DNA from: JAJDAT01 sp964344185
GTDB lineage: Bacteria; Nitrospinota; Nitrospinia; Nitrospinales; JAJDAT01
Direction of reading: 5' to 3'
DNA length: 64,000 nucleotides
NCBI GenBank assembly: GCA_964344185.1
Contig: CAYFMN010000017.1
Location: 1-64,000, forward strand
The notes beneath the pieces are model-generated. The model saw nothing but the letters and a program-made list of their open reading frames with translations. It was not told where the DNA came from and made no database searches. This document shows, in pieces, positions 51,892 through 61,359 of the stretch (position 1 is the first letter of the stretch; every line of letters begins with the position of its first letter). The position numbers and the translations under genes were made by a program.

Positions 51892-52872
51892 ATGGGAAAA
51901 CTTTCAGATAACCCTCAACACGCCAAAACCATGGCCGAGTTGGAGGGAATTTTTGGAGGCCATGACGAATCGTCTGGCGATGATTCGGGCGATAGCGGTA
52001 TTGATTTTAATAGCGACCCGTATGGACTGGCCAAACGGTTTACCAAAGATGTTTACGGAAATATCCACAATAAGTCCATTTTTCAAAAAATTGGCAAGAA
52101 AGTTAAAGGTGAAATCAAATACACAGTTAAACATCGCAAAAAGCAAATTTTCTTATTGGGGTTGTCTGGGGTTGTCACCGCTGTTGGCGTCGGCACCGGT
52201 TTTGCCACCTATGGCGCCTCTACGGCAGTAATATTAGGGGTGGGAGCGGGCGTTGCCGTTGCTGGAGCCGTGGTGCAAAAAGGAGTGACCGTAGGAGCTA
52301 ATAAGGTCAATGCGATGGTGAATAAGAAACGGGCCAATACGGCAATTTCCAAAATCAAAGGCGGCAAAGAAGGCGATAAATACACTGAAGTCCTGGCGAC
52401 GCAAAGTAAAGTTGGACTTCCCAAGGCAATCGAGCACTGGTTGGAGTGCGAATATCAGGCCAAAGAATTCAATCGATTGATTAACGAATCTCAGGAACCG
52501 GAATCCTGCACGGAGCTGCAAGAACTTTTAAAACGTATTTATAAACTGCAACATCATTTTGAAAGTATGGAAAGACATATCGGACCTTCGTTATACCTTA
52601 CTCAGGTGGTTTTGGCTAATATTGCGGAAGCCGGTCCAAAAGTTAACAATTATTTAGAAAACTTTCAAAAGCTTGTTAGAGCCCACATCTATTGCGGCGA
52701 CCATTCCAATTGTGTTGTAGGTGAAATTAAAGGACATGGGGGAATTGGCGTTTGCTATCGTCCCAGTAAAAAGACAAAAACCAAACCCTATAAACCGATT
52801 TTGTTTGCTCGTTCTGCCGAACCTCCAGAGGAATCGGTTTTGGCGGAAGCCATTGGGAAGTTTCAAAAGTAA
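51892..52872 (+). CDS. hypothetical protein with glycine-rich hydrophobic segment and Cys/His cluster
   Basis: 326 residues. An acidic Ser/Asp-rich N-terminus is followed by a basic region. Residues about 86-133 form a hydrophobic glycine-zipper-like segment (LGLSGVVTAVGVG, AVILGVGAGVAVAGAVVQKG), which could insert in or pack on membranes. After a charged helix (about 180-260) comes a Cys/His cluster: Cys268, His271, Cys274 and Cys288-Tyr. No signal peptide. The next gene encodes a protein of the same length with a similar layout (basic region, Gly-rich helix, late Cys/His cluster), so they are probably related partners. No family recognised. Confidence 0.6.
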   Translation: MGKLSDNPQHAKTMAELEGIFGGHDESSGDDSGDSGIDFNSDPYGLAKRFTKDVYGNIHNKSIFQKIGKKVKGEIKYTVKHRKKQIFLLGLSGVVTAVGVGTGFATYGASTAVILGVGAGVAVAGAVVQKGVTVGANKVNAMVNKKRANTAISKIKGGKEGDKYTEVLATQSKVGLPKAIEHWLECEYQAKEFNRLINESQEPESCTELQELLKRIYKLQHHFESMERHIGPSLYLTQVVLANIAEAGPKVNNYLENFQKLVRAHIYCGDHSNCVVGEIKGHGGIGVCYRPSKKTKTKPYKPILFARSAEPPEESVLAEAIGKFQK

Positions 52873-52898
52873 ATGGATGAGACTTTTAAGGCGACACT

Positions 52899-53846
52899 AT
52901 GAACTTGGATGAATCCAAAAAGATTTTTGATCAAATGAACGACTTCGTCGAATGGTTTAACGCGCAACCAGGACAAGTTGATCATACGGTACTAAAAGCC
53001 AATGCCGGAGCCGGAGCATGGAGACGATTTACCCTGTTTATCAGGAAGGCCCATGACAAATACAACCAACCATCCGTAGGAAGAAAGCTCAAACGCTTTA
53101 TTGGAAAAAAAACGGGATTGGTCAATGTCCGCCGCCTTTTCCGGGGTAAGGAAGGCCGGAAGTTTGGCGGAACGCACCATACTCAAGCGGCGAAAACAGT
53201 AGTCAAAACTGGCGCGAGTTTGGGGTATAAATTATTGAAGAAGGGCGCCAAAAAGGGCGTAAGCGCTGGACTAGACGCTTTGGATTTAGCCGGTTGGCAA
53301 ATGAAACTTATAAAGACGGGAGTTTCGGTTGGTACCACTGTAGGCGAAAAAGCCATTGGAGCAGTCTCATCTAAAATCGAGGCAAAAATACGCGACAAAT
53401 CTTTAAAAAACCCGGATCTTCCAGCGGAAAAACGAGCAGAGCTTGGAGCGATCAAAGCAAAAGATCTGGGCTATAAAGTTTCCGGCCATTACGCCGCCGC
53501 CATGAAAGCTTTGGAACAAATGAATCAAAATAAAGACTTTGATGGTTTTTCTTCTTGTGGGGATATGATCCGAGCGGCAAAACCGCTTTATACCTTCATT
53601 CATCACTGGGATAAGATGGAAGGGTATTTGGTTCCTTTGGCTTCCGTAGTGATTACGATCACGTCTACCTTAAAGGCCGATATGGGCGACTGGGAGGCAA
53701 AAACTTTGGGCGTGGAATCTATGGTTCTCGCGTATCTTGCAGACGAGTCGTTTCACGAAACTTGCCGGCATCATAGGGGCAGTGTATGTTACGGGCCCAG
53801 GAACGGTGAACCGGAATTTGACGCGATACCTCATAACCCCAAATGA
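52899..53846 (+). CDS. hypothetical protein, likely partner of the preceding gene
   Basis: 315 residues. A basic N-terminal half (RKLKRFIGKKTGLVNVRRLFRGKEGRKFGG) leads to a Gly/Ala/Lys-rich amphipathic stretch (about 97-150, VKTGASLGYKLLKKGAKKGVSAGLDALDLAG). A helical region with YTFIHHWDKMEGYLVPLASVVITITSTLK resembles FESMERHIGPSLYLTQVVLANI of the upstream protein. Near the end are Cys289, His291, His292 and Cys297-Tyr, echoing its Cys/His cluster. It starts 26 bp after that gene and overlaps the TPR gene by 4 bp (ATGA), so it is co-translated with the latter. No signal peptide; function unknown. Confidence 0.6.
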   Translation: MNLDESKKIFDQMNDFVEWFNAQPGQVDHTVLKANAGAGAWRRFTLFIRKAHDKYNQPSVGRKLKRFIGKKTGLVNVRRLFRGKEGRKFGGTHHTQAAKTVVKTGASLGYKLLKKGAKKGVSAGLDALDLAGWQMKLIKTGVSVGTTVGEKAIGAVSSKIEAKIRDKSLKNPDLPAEKRAELGAIKAKDLGYKVSGHYAAAMKALEQMNQNKDFDGFSSCGDMIRAAKPLYTFIHHWDKMEGYLVPLASVVITITSTLKADMGDWEAKTLGVESMVLAYLADESFHETCRHHRGSVCYGPRNGEPEFDAIPHNPK

Positions 53847-54433
53847 ATCTTGTTATTCTCCTTTCAAGTTTCCTGATCTCTTTCCTGATAGCCGTTTGGT
53901 TACTCAGAAAAAAGTCAGCCATTCAAGACGCTAAAAAAATTATAGACTCAGATAGCTTCCCGTTTAATAGAGGGATGCAATATATCGAACAAAAGAAACT
54001 AAAAGAAGCGGAGGAACAATTCCAGGAAGCCATTCGTTTGGAGCCCGATCATGCCTTGGGGCACTTGATGATAGGCTGGCTCAATTTCAATGAGCAAAAA
54101 TATCAACAAGCTCTTCCTTTTTTGGAAAAAGCGAATCAGTTAAACCCGAGAGAAGCAAACGCCAATTATTTACTGGGAAAAACCTATTTTGAATTAGATC
54201 GAAACGAAGAGGCGTTGCCGCCGTTAGAAAGCGCCATTCGTCTCGACCCGGAACATGCGGACTCTCGCTTTACTTTGGGGTATGTTTATTCCAAATTAGG
54301 CGATTCCGATAAAGGCGAAAAAGAATTTCAAAAAGCCGTAGAACTGAACCCCAGCCTTAAAGCGAACCTTTTCCAGCTAGCGGAACCCTTAATGAAAATG
54401 ATGCAAGATATTGATGAAGGCAAACGCCAATAA
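53843..54433 (+). CDS. membrane-anchored TPR protein
   Basis: 196 residues. N-terminal transmembrane helix (about 3-20, VILLSSFLISFLIAVWLL), then four TPR units (about 45-185): MQYIEQKKLKEAEEQFQEAIRLEPDH, AYFELDRNEEALPPLESAIRLDPEH and similar. Likely scaffold in the cytoplasm or periplasm depending on topology. It overlaps the upstream gene by ATGA and is the last gene of the three-gene operon, so it probably serves the two unknown proteins. Confidence 0.82.
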   Translation: MNLVILLSSFLISFLIAVWLLRKKSAIQDAKKIIDSDSFPFNRGMQYIEQKKLKEAEEQFQEAIRLEPDHALGHLMIGWLNFNEQKYQQALPFLEKANQLNPREANANYLLGKTYFELDRNEEALPPLESAIRLDPEHADSRFTLGYVYSKLGDSDKGEKEFQKAVELNPSLKANLFQLAEPLMKMMQDIDEGKRQ

Positions 54434-55178
54434 TTTTTTTCATCGAAGGTTAATAGACAAGATCGGTTAGCATCCGTTAACCAAAGTGAATTAATCAAGG
54501 AACTAAAAGTAAAATATAAAAACTGTCACATTGAACGTAAGACTCGAAAACCGGGTTTATTGAAAAAGAACAAGGCTGATGGTTTTTTGAATTTAAACAT
54601 TGCGTTCAATAAAAGCTCATTTCACCGTCATTCTCGAGGAGCGATTTATCGCGACGAAGAATCTAGGTTAAACTCTTCCACTTGTTCCTTAGGAGGAGAT
54701 CCCCTTTAATGAGTTTGTCCCGAGGCGTTCGAAGTAGCGAAGAATCTCGCCTCGATCTAATAAATCAAACTCCTTTTCCTTAGGAGGCTCAAGCTTGCTG
54801 AGGCGCTCAAAGGGTCACCGGTCCACACACTTCCTTTCAGCTGAGTCTCCTGACTCGCTTTTAATTAGTCTCTACACCTTCCCAACGAATAGAAAAGTCA
54901 GTGGCAGAATGTAGATTTCGTAACGCACACATCGGCGGGACCGTGATCGAATTTCACGACCTTCCCTTTTGATCCCCACGAAACCTGAAACATCACATTT
55001 CTCCCCATTCTAGGAGGAATAGAGAAATAAGCAAAAGTTAATTTTGGGGATAAATTAATCAATCAAAAGAGGTTGGATTTTAAGGTAAAACAAGAAGGCC
55101 TGATCGATTTTCTCAAGCAGACCCTTTTAATCTATTGGTAATTTTTTAGGTTTTGGCTAATTTAAATTTTAATAAAAA
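54434..55178. repeat. repeat-rich intergenic region
   Basis: Leader AAGGAACTAAAAGTAAAA and a TGTCACATTGA fragment (54497-54535), two REP-like blocks (54628-54690 and 54715-54760, GAAGAATCTAGG and GAAGAATCTCGCC ends) and a partial CTCAAGCTTGCTGAGG copy (about 54788). On the minus strand, 54898-55008 is a 36-codon frame (GRNVMFQVSWGSKGK... with two Cys near its end) that looks protein-like but has no ribosome binding site; treated as doubtful. Confidence 0.55.
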
Positions 55179-55646
55179 CTATTTTGAAATCGATTTGAAG
55201 GTAGTTCGGACGGTGTGTGGTACCCAGCCACCTCTACCTCCATGGTCGACTTCCATTTGGTTATCCCAAACCATTTCTGATGGACTAACAATTTCAACCT
55301 TTCGAACCATGTTTCTTGAATCAGGCGTTCCAGTTGTTTGAGTATACGTTTGAATATAATTGTAACCGTCGTCTTTATAGGCGAGTTCAATATATGTTTT
55401 TGTACTTCTTGCCAATAATAAGGTTATCCACTCTAATCCCATATATCCTAACTCGTTATGAATAAGGACTCTCTTTGGATCTGTGTCGTCGACGATTCTA
55501 CTTCTTCTGATATAAGAAAATAGGCCGTCCATCCCAGTTTTTTCTAATTTTAGATATTCGTCGGTAGTGCCCTTAAAAGGGCCGCTAACAACCGGGCCAA
55601 TTCCAATCCATTCACCTTCCATTAAATTAAATTGATCCTTATCCAT
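55179..55646 (-). CDS. hypothetical lipocalin/nitrobindin-like small protein
   Basis: 155 residues. Starts LMEGEWIGIGPVVSGPFKGTTDEYLKLEK and consists of alternating beta strands through VRTTFKSI, a pattern like a small beta barrel of the DUF1579/lipocalin/nitrobindin type. No signal peptide, no Cys. Preceded by AAGGAGACAG, a strong ribosome binding site. Monocistronic. The fold call is inference; ligand unknown. Confidence 0.55.
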   Translation of the reverse strand: MDKDQFNLMEGEWIGIGPVVSGPFKGTTDEYLKLEKTGMDGLFSYIRRSRIVDDTDPKRVLIHNELGYMGLEWITLLLARSTKTYIELAYKDDGYNYIQTYTQTTGTPDSRNMVRKVEIVSPSEMVWDNQMEVDHGGRGGWVPHTVRTTFKSISK

Positions 55647-56486
55647 TTTCCTGTCTCCTTATTTTGAAAAATAGAGTCGTAGTAATTTTCGACTGCAAAA
55701 ATTTTATATAGAGAAATTTTTTAATAAATATATGGATTATGAAAATTAAAGTCAAATTAATTGAGCTCAAATGCGTCAAATTAAAACAATGACACAATAA
55801 AATTGGTGTGTAATAAATAGTGAATTCAATGACTTGTATGAATAAAAATTTAATTTTTATTATTCCAATCCATAGAAAAAAAGACGTTTAATTTGAAATC
55901 AAAATCTCTTAAGGAGTTTCCCCATATTTTAGAAAAATGAAAGAAGACGAACTTTCAAATGTTATTTGGACTTGGGTTAAAGCATGGTTTTTCTTTTAAA
56001 AGTTTCTGTTAGAAACAGAATTTGATTTAGTCAACCGCAGCTTCTCATTTGATATTTCTGTGGGATAAGTTTTGTCTAAAGATTTAGACAGACCAAAATC
56101 AATTTTCTGTAAATAGCTTTTAAAGACTATTTTATATAGCCGAAACTAGTTCCATAAATGTTATAACAAGTTGATTTTTAATATGTTTAGTAGTCTCGCT
56201 TTGAACGATGGTTGCAGGCTTTAATATTAAAAGGATTACAAAAGGCTTTGAATTTGGCGAGTTTTTCTAGAAGGTTTTTGCTTGTAAAGTTTGGCAACCA
56301 AGAATTTTTTTGTTGAATAAAAAATTTTGCTGTGTAAAAATTCCCCCCGAATTCCAAAAAAACATTTTGTTTGTAGGCGTATGAATTTTGCTTGGCAATC
56401 TTAGGTTTGTTTAGTTTTGGATTGCCAGAGTTGCCGATATATTGACAAGTTTAGTCACTCTAACGCATATTCCATTTCTATTTAAG
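55647..56486. other. long AT-rich intergenic region
   Basis: About 840 bp without a believable gene or repeat. It holds an 18-bp palindrome at 56073-56090 and a TTCTGTT/AACAGAA hairpin near 56003-56020. Presumably the regulatory region of the metzincin operon. Confidence 0.5.
56073..56090. promoter_or_regulatory. palindromic operator-like site
   Basis: TGTCTAAA-GA-TTTAGACA is a perfect 8-bp inverted repeat separated by 2 bp, about 400 bp before the metzincin gene. Its shape is that of a dimeric repressor site; the regulator is unknown. Confidence 0.45.
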
Positions 56487-57935
56487 ATGGCAGAGCACGA
56501 TATTAAAATTTCGATTTATCGCGTTGGAAATAATGGTACCGATACTTCCAAATTAGAAGTGGATTTAGCCAAGTTCTTTTTACCGTTCAATATTGGTCTT
56601 AGTTTCGAAGAATACACTGCCGGTAATCATTTTTCCGATCCCTTTAATAATGACCAAGATTTGGAAAGTTTTCGGGACGAACTTAAGAAGTTAGCTGGAT
56701 TTCCTGGGCATGGTTTTTTGGTCGTGGCTAATAGATATTTTTCCAGTAGTTCGGTTACTGGGGTACTTCTTCATAATAGGAGAGTGGCAGTCGCAGTTTT
56801 TACTCAGGCGCATTTTATCAATAGCCGTTCAGGACCCGAAAAAGAATCCGCTTTGCTACAGGTTTGCGCGCATGAACTAGGGCACATGTTTAACTTACAT
56901 CATAATAATGACCCGAGTCCTAATTATCTTTCGACAATGATGCAAACCCGTAAGCGTCAGCAGCTTTTGAGTGATAGACAAGTCGGCGAGAGAGAAGCCC
57001 AGATTGATGCGTGGAAAAAAGCTCATGCTGAGGACAATAGTTTTGACGAAAAAGGATATGGATTGCATTGTTTCCCATTTTCTTCTCTATCTCGTAATTT
57101 CCTTTTGACCAGCGTTCCTTTCGATTTTTATCCCGGTGGAGAAATATTTCTAGGGGAAGGATTAGAGGCAGAAGATAGAAGCGCTTTCCTTAATTTGACG
57201 CTCATTCCCGATTCTTTAAATTGGTATTGTAATGGTTTTTTATCTTTTGAGTTGGAATTGAAAAACACAGGGACAGAACCTATTGAGCTTTCCGGTCCAT
57301 TGTCGGCGGATTTTGAAACCATTTATATCCACATTACTCGACCAGATGGACAAACCTATAAACACCGTCCTCGTGTGTTGCCGTGTTCAGAAACCAAAGT
57401 TTCAATAGAACCGAGAACTTCAGCCGTTTTTCCAGTTTTACTTTTTGACGGTCCAGGTTATGGCGTTTTACCAATTCCCGGAAATTATACGGTTCAAGTT
57501 CAGTTAGTAGATTTTCCAAGCGTCAAAGGTGAATTTAAAGTAACTGTTTCAAAAAGACCCGGTCATAGAGGGTTTGATAGAAACTTTTCTCGTTATTTAG
57601 TTCATAACGCTCCACGAAAAGCGAAACGGACTTTTAGAAGATTAAAAAAACAAATAAAAAGATTTTGGGGTAAAGGAGAAAATCTAGCTCCTCAGCTGGC
57701 TTTGCTTAAGGCTGAGCAAAGCAAGAAAACCGCCCAAAGGCAAAAGCTTTTAGCTCAATTGGAAAATCCGGAGTTGCCAAGAGCCATTAGGCACAAAGCC
57801 ATTTTAAGGCAAGCTCAAAGTTTGTCGTCAAATAAAGACGAACTCAATAATTTCAAAGTGCGTTGTAGAAATTCTTTAGACCCTGTTCGAGACAAGATAT
57901 TGTTTCAAGAACTCGATGAATTAGCGGAACTTTGA
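56487..57935 (+). CDS. predicted metzincin-like zinc protease
   Basis: 482 residues from ATG 56487; TTG 56442 is possible. The motif HELGHMFNLHH (residues 129-139) gives HExxHxxxxxH with Asn in place of the usual Gly, and a Met-turn-like STMMQ follows about 12 residues later, as in metzincins. Residues about 190-360 include beta-rich domains (GYGVLPIPGNYTVQVQLVDFP, like Ig/FN3 folds). The last 100 residues are very basic and helical (RRLKKQIKRFWGKGEN..., coiled coil). No signal peptide is visible, so it is cytoplasmic or secreted by another route. First gene of a four-gene operon. Confidence 0.68.
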   Translation: MAEHDIKISIYRVGNNGTDTSKLEVDLAKFFLPFNIGLSFEEYTAGNHFSDPFNNDQDLESFRDELKKLAGFPGHGFLVVANRYFSSSSVTGVLLHNRRVAVAVFTQAHFINSRSGPEKESALLQVCAHELGHMFNLHHNNDPSPNYLSTMMQTRKRQQLLSDRQVGEREAQIDAWKKAHAEDNSFDEKGYGLHCFPFSSLSRNFLLTSVPFDFYPGGEIFLGEGLEAEDRSAFLNLTLIPDSLNWYCNGFLSFELELKNTGTEPIELSGPLSADFETIYIHITRPDGQTYKHRPRVLPCSETKVSIEPRTSAVFPVLLFDGPGYGVLPIPGNYTVQVQLVDFPSVKGEFKVTVSKRPGHRGFDRNFSRYLVHNAPRKAKRTFRRLKKQIKRFWGKGENLAPQLALLKAEQSKKTAQRQKLLAQLENPELPRAIRHKAILRQAQSLSSNKDELNNFKVRCRNSLDPVRDKILFQELDELAEL

Positions 57936-57957
57936 TTTATGAAAGAAAGGTGACAAT

Positions 57958-59790
57958 ATGAAAAGTAAATTGATTTATCTAGCGATAATTTTCATTAGTT
58001 TTTCCGGGTGTATAGCCAAGTTTGAAGGAGAAAAACTCGACCCCTCTGGAAAATCTTTAATATCGCCGACAGAAGAGCTATTGGGACTCCCTTTTCAACT
58101 AACAAAGCCTCAATTTATGGTTAAGCATATTGAAAAGGGAGACGGGAAGGGTAAGCGCGATAAATTTGAAATAGACTTGTCTTATGTTCCTGATCCAGAA
58201 CACCGATATACTGTAAATATCGACCCTACCATATTAACCGACATCACCTTCAATACCCAATTTGGAGATCATGGCCAAATTACTAGTTCGGACTCAGGTA
58301 CAGTGGAACAGGTCACTCCTTTCATCAAATCATTAGGAGAATTCGTTAGTAGCCTTGCCACAGGTTTGGCTTCCCTAGGTAAATCTGCGATTTTTGATGA
58401 AAGCAAAACAAGCGCTCTTTACAGAATTATCGTTAAATATGGCGATCCGGGAACAGCTCCAGGTAAATTTCAGATTTATTTGCCAGTTACGGCGAATGAC
58501 TATGATGGACCTAGGAAATTAACGCCTTTTACAACTGAAATAACAGAATGGAAAGAGAAAGTAGTTTTTCGGCTCAATAGGTTTCAAAAAGAAAAGGATG
58601 TGGACAAGGCTTTTAGGGATTCTTATTACTATCGCTCCCAAATGGAAAGAACTTTTTGGGAAACAGTTAGGAAACTTAATGACGATGAAAATAAAAGTCT
58701 TAAAATGGCTTTTGATAAGGAGTTTAAAATTTTTAAAGGAGAAGACAAAAAGGCAGTTGGTATTAAGGGTAGGGCAGTTGGTTACTTAGAGACAATTAAA
58801 GGATTATCCAGCGAATCAGATTCTGCAACGGTCCTAAAAGATCAAAAAGATAAATATGATGCTGAAATTAAATTGAAAGCTGCAAAAATAAATAAACTTG
58901 TTCCTCTATTCACACAAGCCCAAGCATTCCTAGCAGCTGGAGGATTTAAAAGTTCTTCCCCTTCGCCTGATTCTTTTGATTTTGCTGCTTTTGCCGCAGA
59001 AAAAAAGAGTTATGAACAAGCGTTATCTGATTTTGAGAAGGAAGTTGTCAAACTGAAAGCTTCTAGCGATCGTAGTCAAAAATATATAAAGACCTTTAAA
59101 AGTATCTTAGCGAGTCCAAGTGGCGAAAAGCTTGCCGCTTTAAAAAAAGGATATGAAGATGAATTAAAAAACGGGGCAGCGCCATATTCAAATATAAACA
59201 AGATATTTGATGCTAGCCAAAATATTGTTGATTCTTTTTCAGAAAAACAACTGGCCGATTTTGTTTTAGATATGTCGCAAAAGATTTGGAATTGGCGACA
59301 TGTCAAATATTTGGAAGATAAAATCGAAAAAATGAAGCGTTTAGAGTTAACAGGAATTGCGGTTTCTCAAATAATTATTGATGAATACCGTGAAGAACAT
59401 GCTAAAACCCTTGGAGTTCTGAAAGAATATGAACGATTAAATAACTTGAACAATAGGATTGCTAAATTAAATGATGGGCAAGTCATCGGTCCGAGTGGAG
59501 CCATTTATAGTTCTCCACAAATTCAGTCTTATAAAGAGACACGGGAAGAACGCGACTTGGTCGCCCAAACATTGGCGACAGCCAGGTCGAACCTTAAGCC
59601 TTCACCGTCGCCGGCTAAACCTGTCGAGTTGAACCAACCAGAAACGGCTGAATTTCATCACATCGACGCCAATGAGGATCATTCAAAAAAAATGGAAACT
59701 TTAAAAAGTTCTATGGGCGATGACAAACCCAAATACGTCATCTTGCTTGAACGAAGTTATATTACGGAAAAGGAAGAGGTGGAAAAATGA
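57958..59790 (+). CDS. lipoprotein with long coiled coil
   Basis: 610 residues. Lipoprotein signal IIFISFSGC with lipid-bearing Cys18. An N-terminal domain (about 35-135; GLPFQLTKPQ, PEHRYTVNIDPTILTDITFNTQFGDHG, SLGEFVSSLA) is shared with the next protein, so the pair are paralogues of different length. The remainder is largely helical and charged, with coiled-coil pattern (about 190-560), reaching toward the periplasm. It starts 22 bp after the protease stop with AAAGGTGA upstream, and its last codons overlap the next start by ATGA. Confidence 0.8.
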   Translation: MKSKLIYLAIIFISFSGCIAKFEGEKLDPSGKSLISPTEELLGLPFQLTKPQFMVKHIEKGDGKGKRDKFEIDLSYVPDPEHRYTVNIDPTILTDITFNTQFGDHGQITSSDSGTVEQVTPFIKSLGEFVSSLATGLASLGKSAIFDESKTSALYRIIVKYGDPGTAPGKFQIYLPVTANDYDGPRKLTPFTTEITEWKEKVVFRLNRFQKEKDVDKAFRDSYYYRSQMERTFWETVRKLNDDENKSLKMAFDKEFKIFKGEDKKAVGIKGRAVGYLETIKGLSSESDSATVLKDQKDKYDAEIKLKAAKINKLVPLFTQAQAFLAAGGFKSSSPSPDSFDFAAFAAEKKSYEQALSDFEKEVVKLKASSDRSQKYIKTFKSILASPSGEKLAALKKGYEDELKNGAAPYSNINKIFDASQNIVDSFSEKQLADFVLDMSQKIWNWRHVKYLEDKIEKMKRLELTGIAVSQIIIDEYREEHAKTLGVLKEYERLNNLNNRIAKLNDGQVIGPSGAIYSSPQIQSYKETREERDLVAQTLATARSNLKPSPSPAKPVELNQPETAEFHHIDANEDHSKKMETLKSSMGDDKPKYVILLERSYITEKEEVEK

Positions 59791-60425
59791 ATAAAAAACT
59801 ACTCTTTTTAATTGGAATAACGTTAATGGCTTCAGCCTGCTCTTCTAAATTGGCGGTTAGAGATATTACAAAACTTGAACCTCAATCAACAGTTGTGGGT
59901 CTTCCTTTTAGAGTTTTAGAGCCTTATAAAGTTCATTTATACGTTAAAGACGATAAGGGAAATTATCAGTATTTTGATAGTAAGAACGAGATTATTGCAA
60001 ATCCAGAAAGGTTGTATTCCGTTAACTTTAATTCTCAACTTTTTTCCGACCATACTCTAAAAGTAAATTTCAATGAGAATGGAACTATGAGTCTTGTTAA
60101 CCTAGGAACGACGAGTCAGGTTGACGAAATGTTGAGCGAGTTGGGAACTCAGTTTAAAGATGTTACGGGTACAATCCAGACTATAAAAGCCGCCAAAAAA
60201 GCAGAAGACCAGGCTGCTATTGATTTAGCTGATGCGAATGAAATTAAAGCTACCGAAGCTAGAAATGCAGTTAAAAGGGCGGAGGAAGCCCTAGTAAAAG
60301 TTCAAAACGGAACTGATTTCCAGATAAGCGCAGCCGAAGACGCCTTGAGGCTAGCTAAGATAAAAGCTAATCAGGCATTTAGAAAGTATGATGGAACGAC
60401 GCCTTATCCGGATGCAAAACCCTAA
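59787..60425 (+). CDS. small lipoprotein, paralogue of the preceding gene
   Basis: 212 residues. Signal ending TLMASAC with Cys18. Residues about 30-135 match the N-terminal domain of the 610-residue lipoprotein (VVGLPFRVLEPYKV, PERLYSVNFNSQLFSDHTLKVNFNENGTMSLVN, MLSELG). A short Ala/Lys/Glu-rich helix follows. ATGA overlap with the upstream gene shows translational coupling, so equimolar or partner use is likely. Confidence 0.82.
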   Translation: MNKKLLFLIGITLMASACSSKLAVRDITKLEPQSTVVGLPFRVLEPYKVHLYVKDDKGNYQYFDSKNEIIANPERLYSVNFNSQLFSDHTLKVNFNENGTMSLVNLGTTSQVDEMLSELGTQFKDVTGTIQTIKAAKKAEDQAAIDLADANEIKATEARNAVKRAEEALVKVQNGTDFQISAAEDALRLAKIKANQAFRKYDGTTPYPDAKP

Positions 60426-60504
60426 ACTGATTTTTAACTTATTAAAATTCATCAATTCAAAAGTGAATAATATATTTTAGAATATAAGTTATAGGTAATA
60501 AAAA

Positions 60505-61359
60505 ATGTTTGAAAAACACGGTGGAAAAATTGGTATTACTTGCCTTTTATTTATTTTTGCTATTAACGGATTTGCTGTTAGTTGTCCTGATGATCCCTAT
60601 CCAAAGTTTGCTTGGATAATGGGCGTTATTCTAATGTTTGTCGCTACGGGGCTTTTTGGAAAGGCTCGTGAAAATGGAAAGTTTTTTTCGGTTCTGATTT
60701 CTCCAGAAAAACGCTATTCGCTTTCCCGTTTGCAAATGTTTGCATGGACTCTTCTTATTTTGCCCGCTATTACTACCGCTGTTTTTTGGAATTTGAAGTA
60801 TATATCTTTCAAAGAGGTTCCCCAAAAGTCGGCGATAGTTGTAAACAAAGGTAATGAGCAAACGGAGGAACAAAAATCTTCTGAAGCTGGTAAAAGCGAT
60901 AAAAAATTACAAAGCCCTATGAATATAACATTAGATCCAACCCTTTGGTCTTTAATGGGAATTGCAACGACTTCTTTAATCGGAACTCCTTTGATTTTAG
61001 CCGGTAAGAAACAAATCGCGATTAAGCCGGAACAAGATGATAATTTGGTAGAAAAGACTGAAGGAACAGTTGTAATCAAAAAAGATCCCAGTTGGGTCGA
61101 TTTGTTCCATGGAGAAGAAGCGGGAAACAAAGACAATGTTGAACTAGCTAAAGTTCAAATGTTTTATTTCACGATCATTACTATAATCGTGTATGCGTTT
61201 GCAATAGGAGGAATGTTTTTAGCTTATCAAAATGAAAAGATAATTATCGAAAGTTTCCCTGAAATTGGAGAGGGGATGTTAGCCCTCATTATGATTAGCC
61301 ATGCCGGTTATTTGACCAAAAAGGGAATTCCGAATACAGTCATGCCAAGAACTCAGTGA
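60505..61359 (+). CDS. integral membrane protein with duplicated half
   Basis: 284 residues with about five transmembrane segments: residues 9-25, 33-50, 76-96, 150-170 and 213-240. The motif YSLSRLQMFAWTLLILPAITTAVFW in TM3 and VELAKVQMFYFTIITIIVYAFAIG in TM4-5 look like an internal repeat (xxxRxQMFxxT). Between them lies a charged loop that includes WVDLFHGEE. Follows the two lipoproteins by 79 bp and ends the operon. Function unknown; likely inner-membrane partner of the lipoproteins. Confidence 0.75.
   Translation: MFEKHGGKIGITCLLFIFAINGFAVSCPDDPYPKFAWIMGVILMFVATGLFGKARENGKFFSVLISPEKRYSLSRLQMFAWTLLILPAITTAVFWNLKYISFKEVPQKSAIVVNKGNEQTEEQKSSEAGKSDKKLQSPMNITLDPTLWSLMGIATTSLIGTPLILAGKKQIAIKPEQDDNLVEKTEGTVVIKKDPSWVDLFHGEEAGNKDNVELAKVQMFYFTIITIIVYAFAIGGMFLAYQNEKIIIESFPEIGEGMLALIMISHAGYLTKKGIPNTVMPRTQ

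Noticed and set aside
53403..53606. 67-codon minus-strand frame inside the second Gly-rich gene
   Set aside because: Antisense of a gene coupled by ATGA to the next one; no coding signals of its own.
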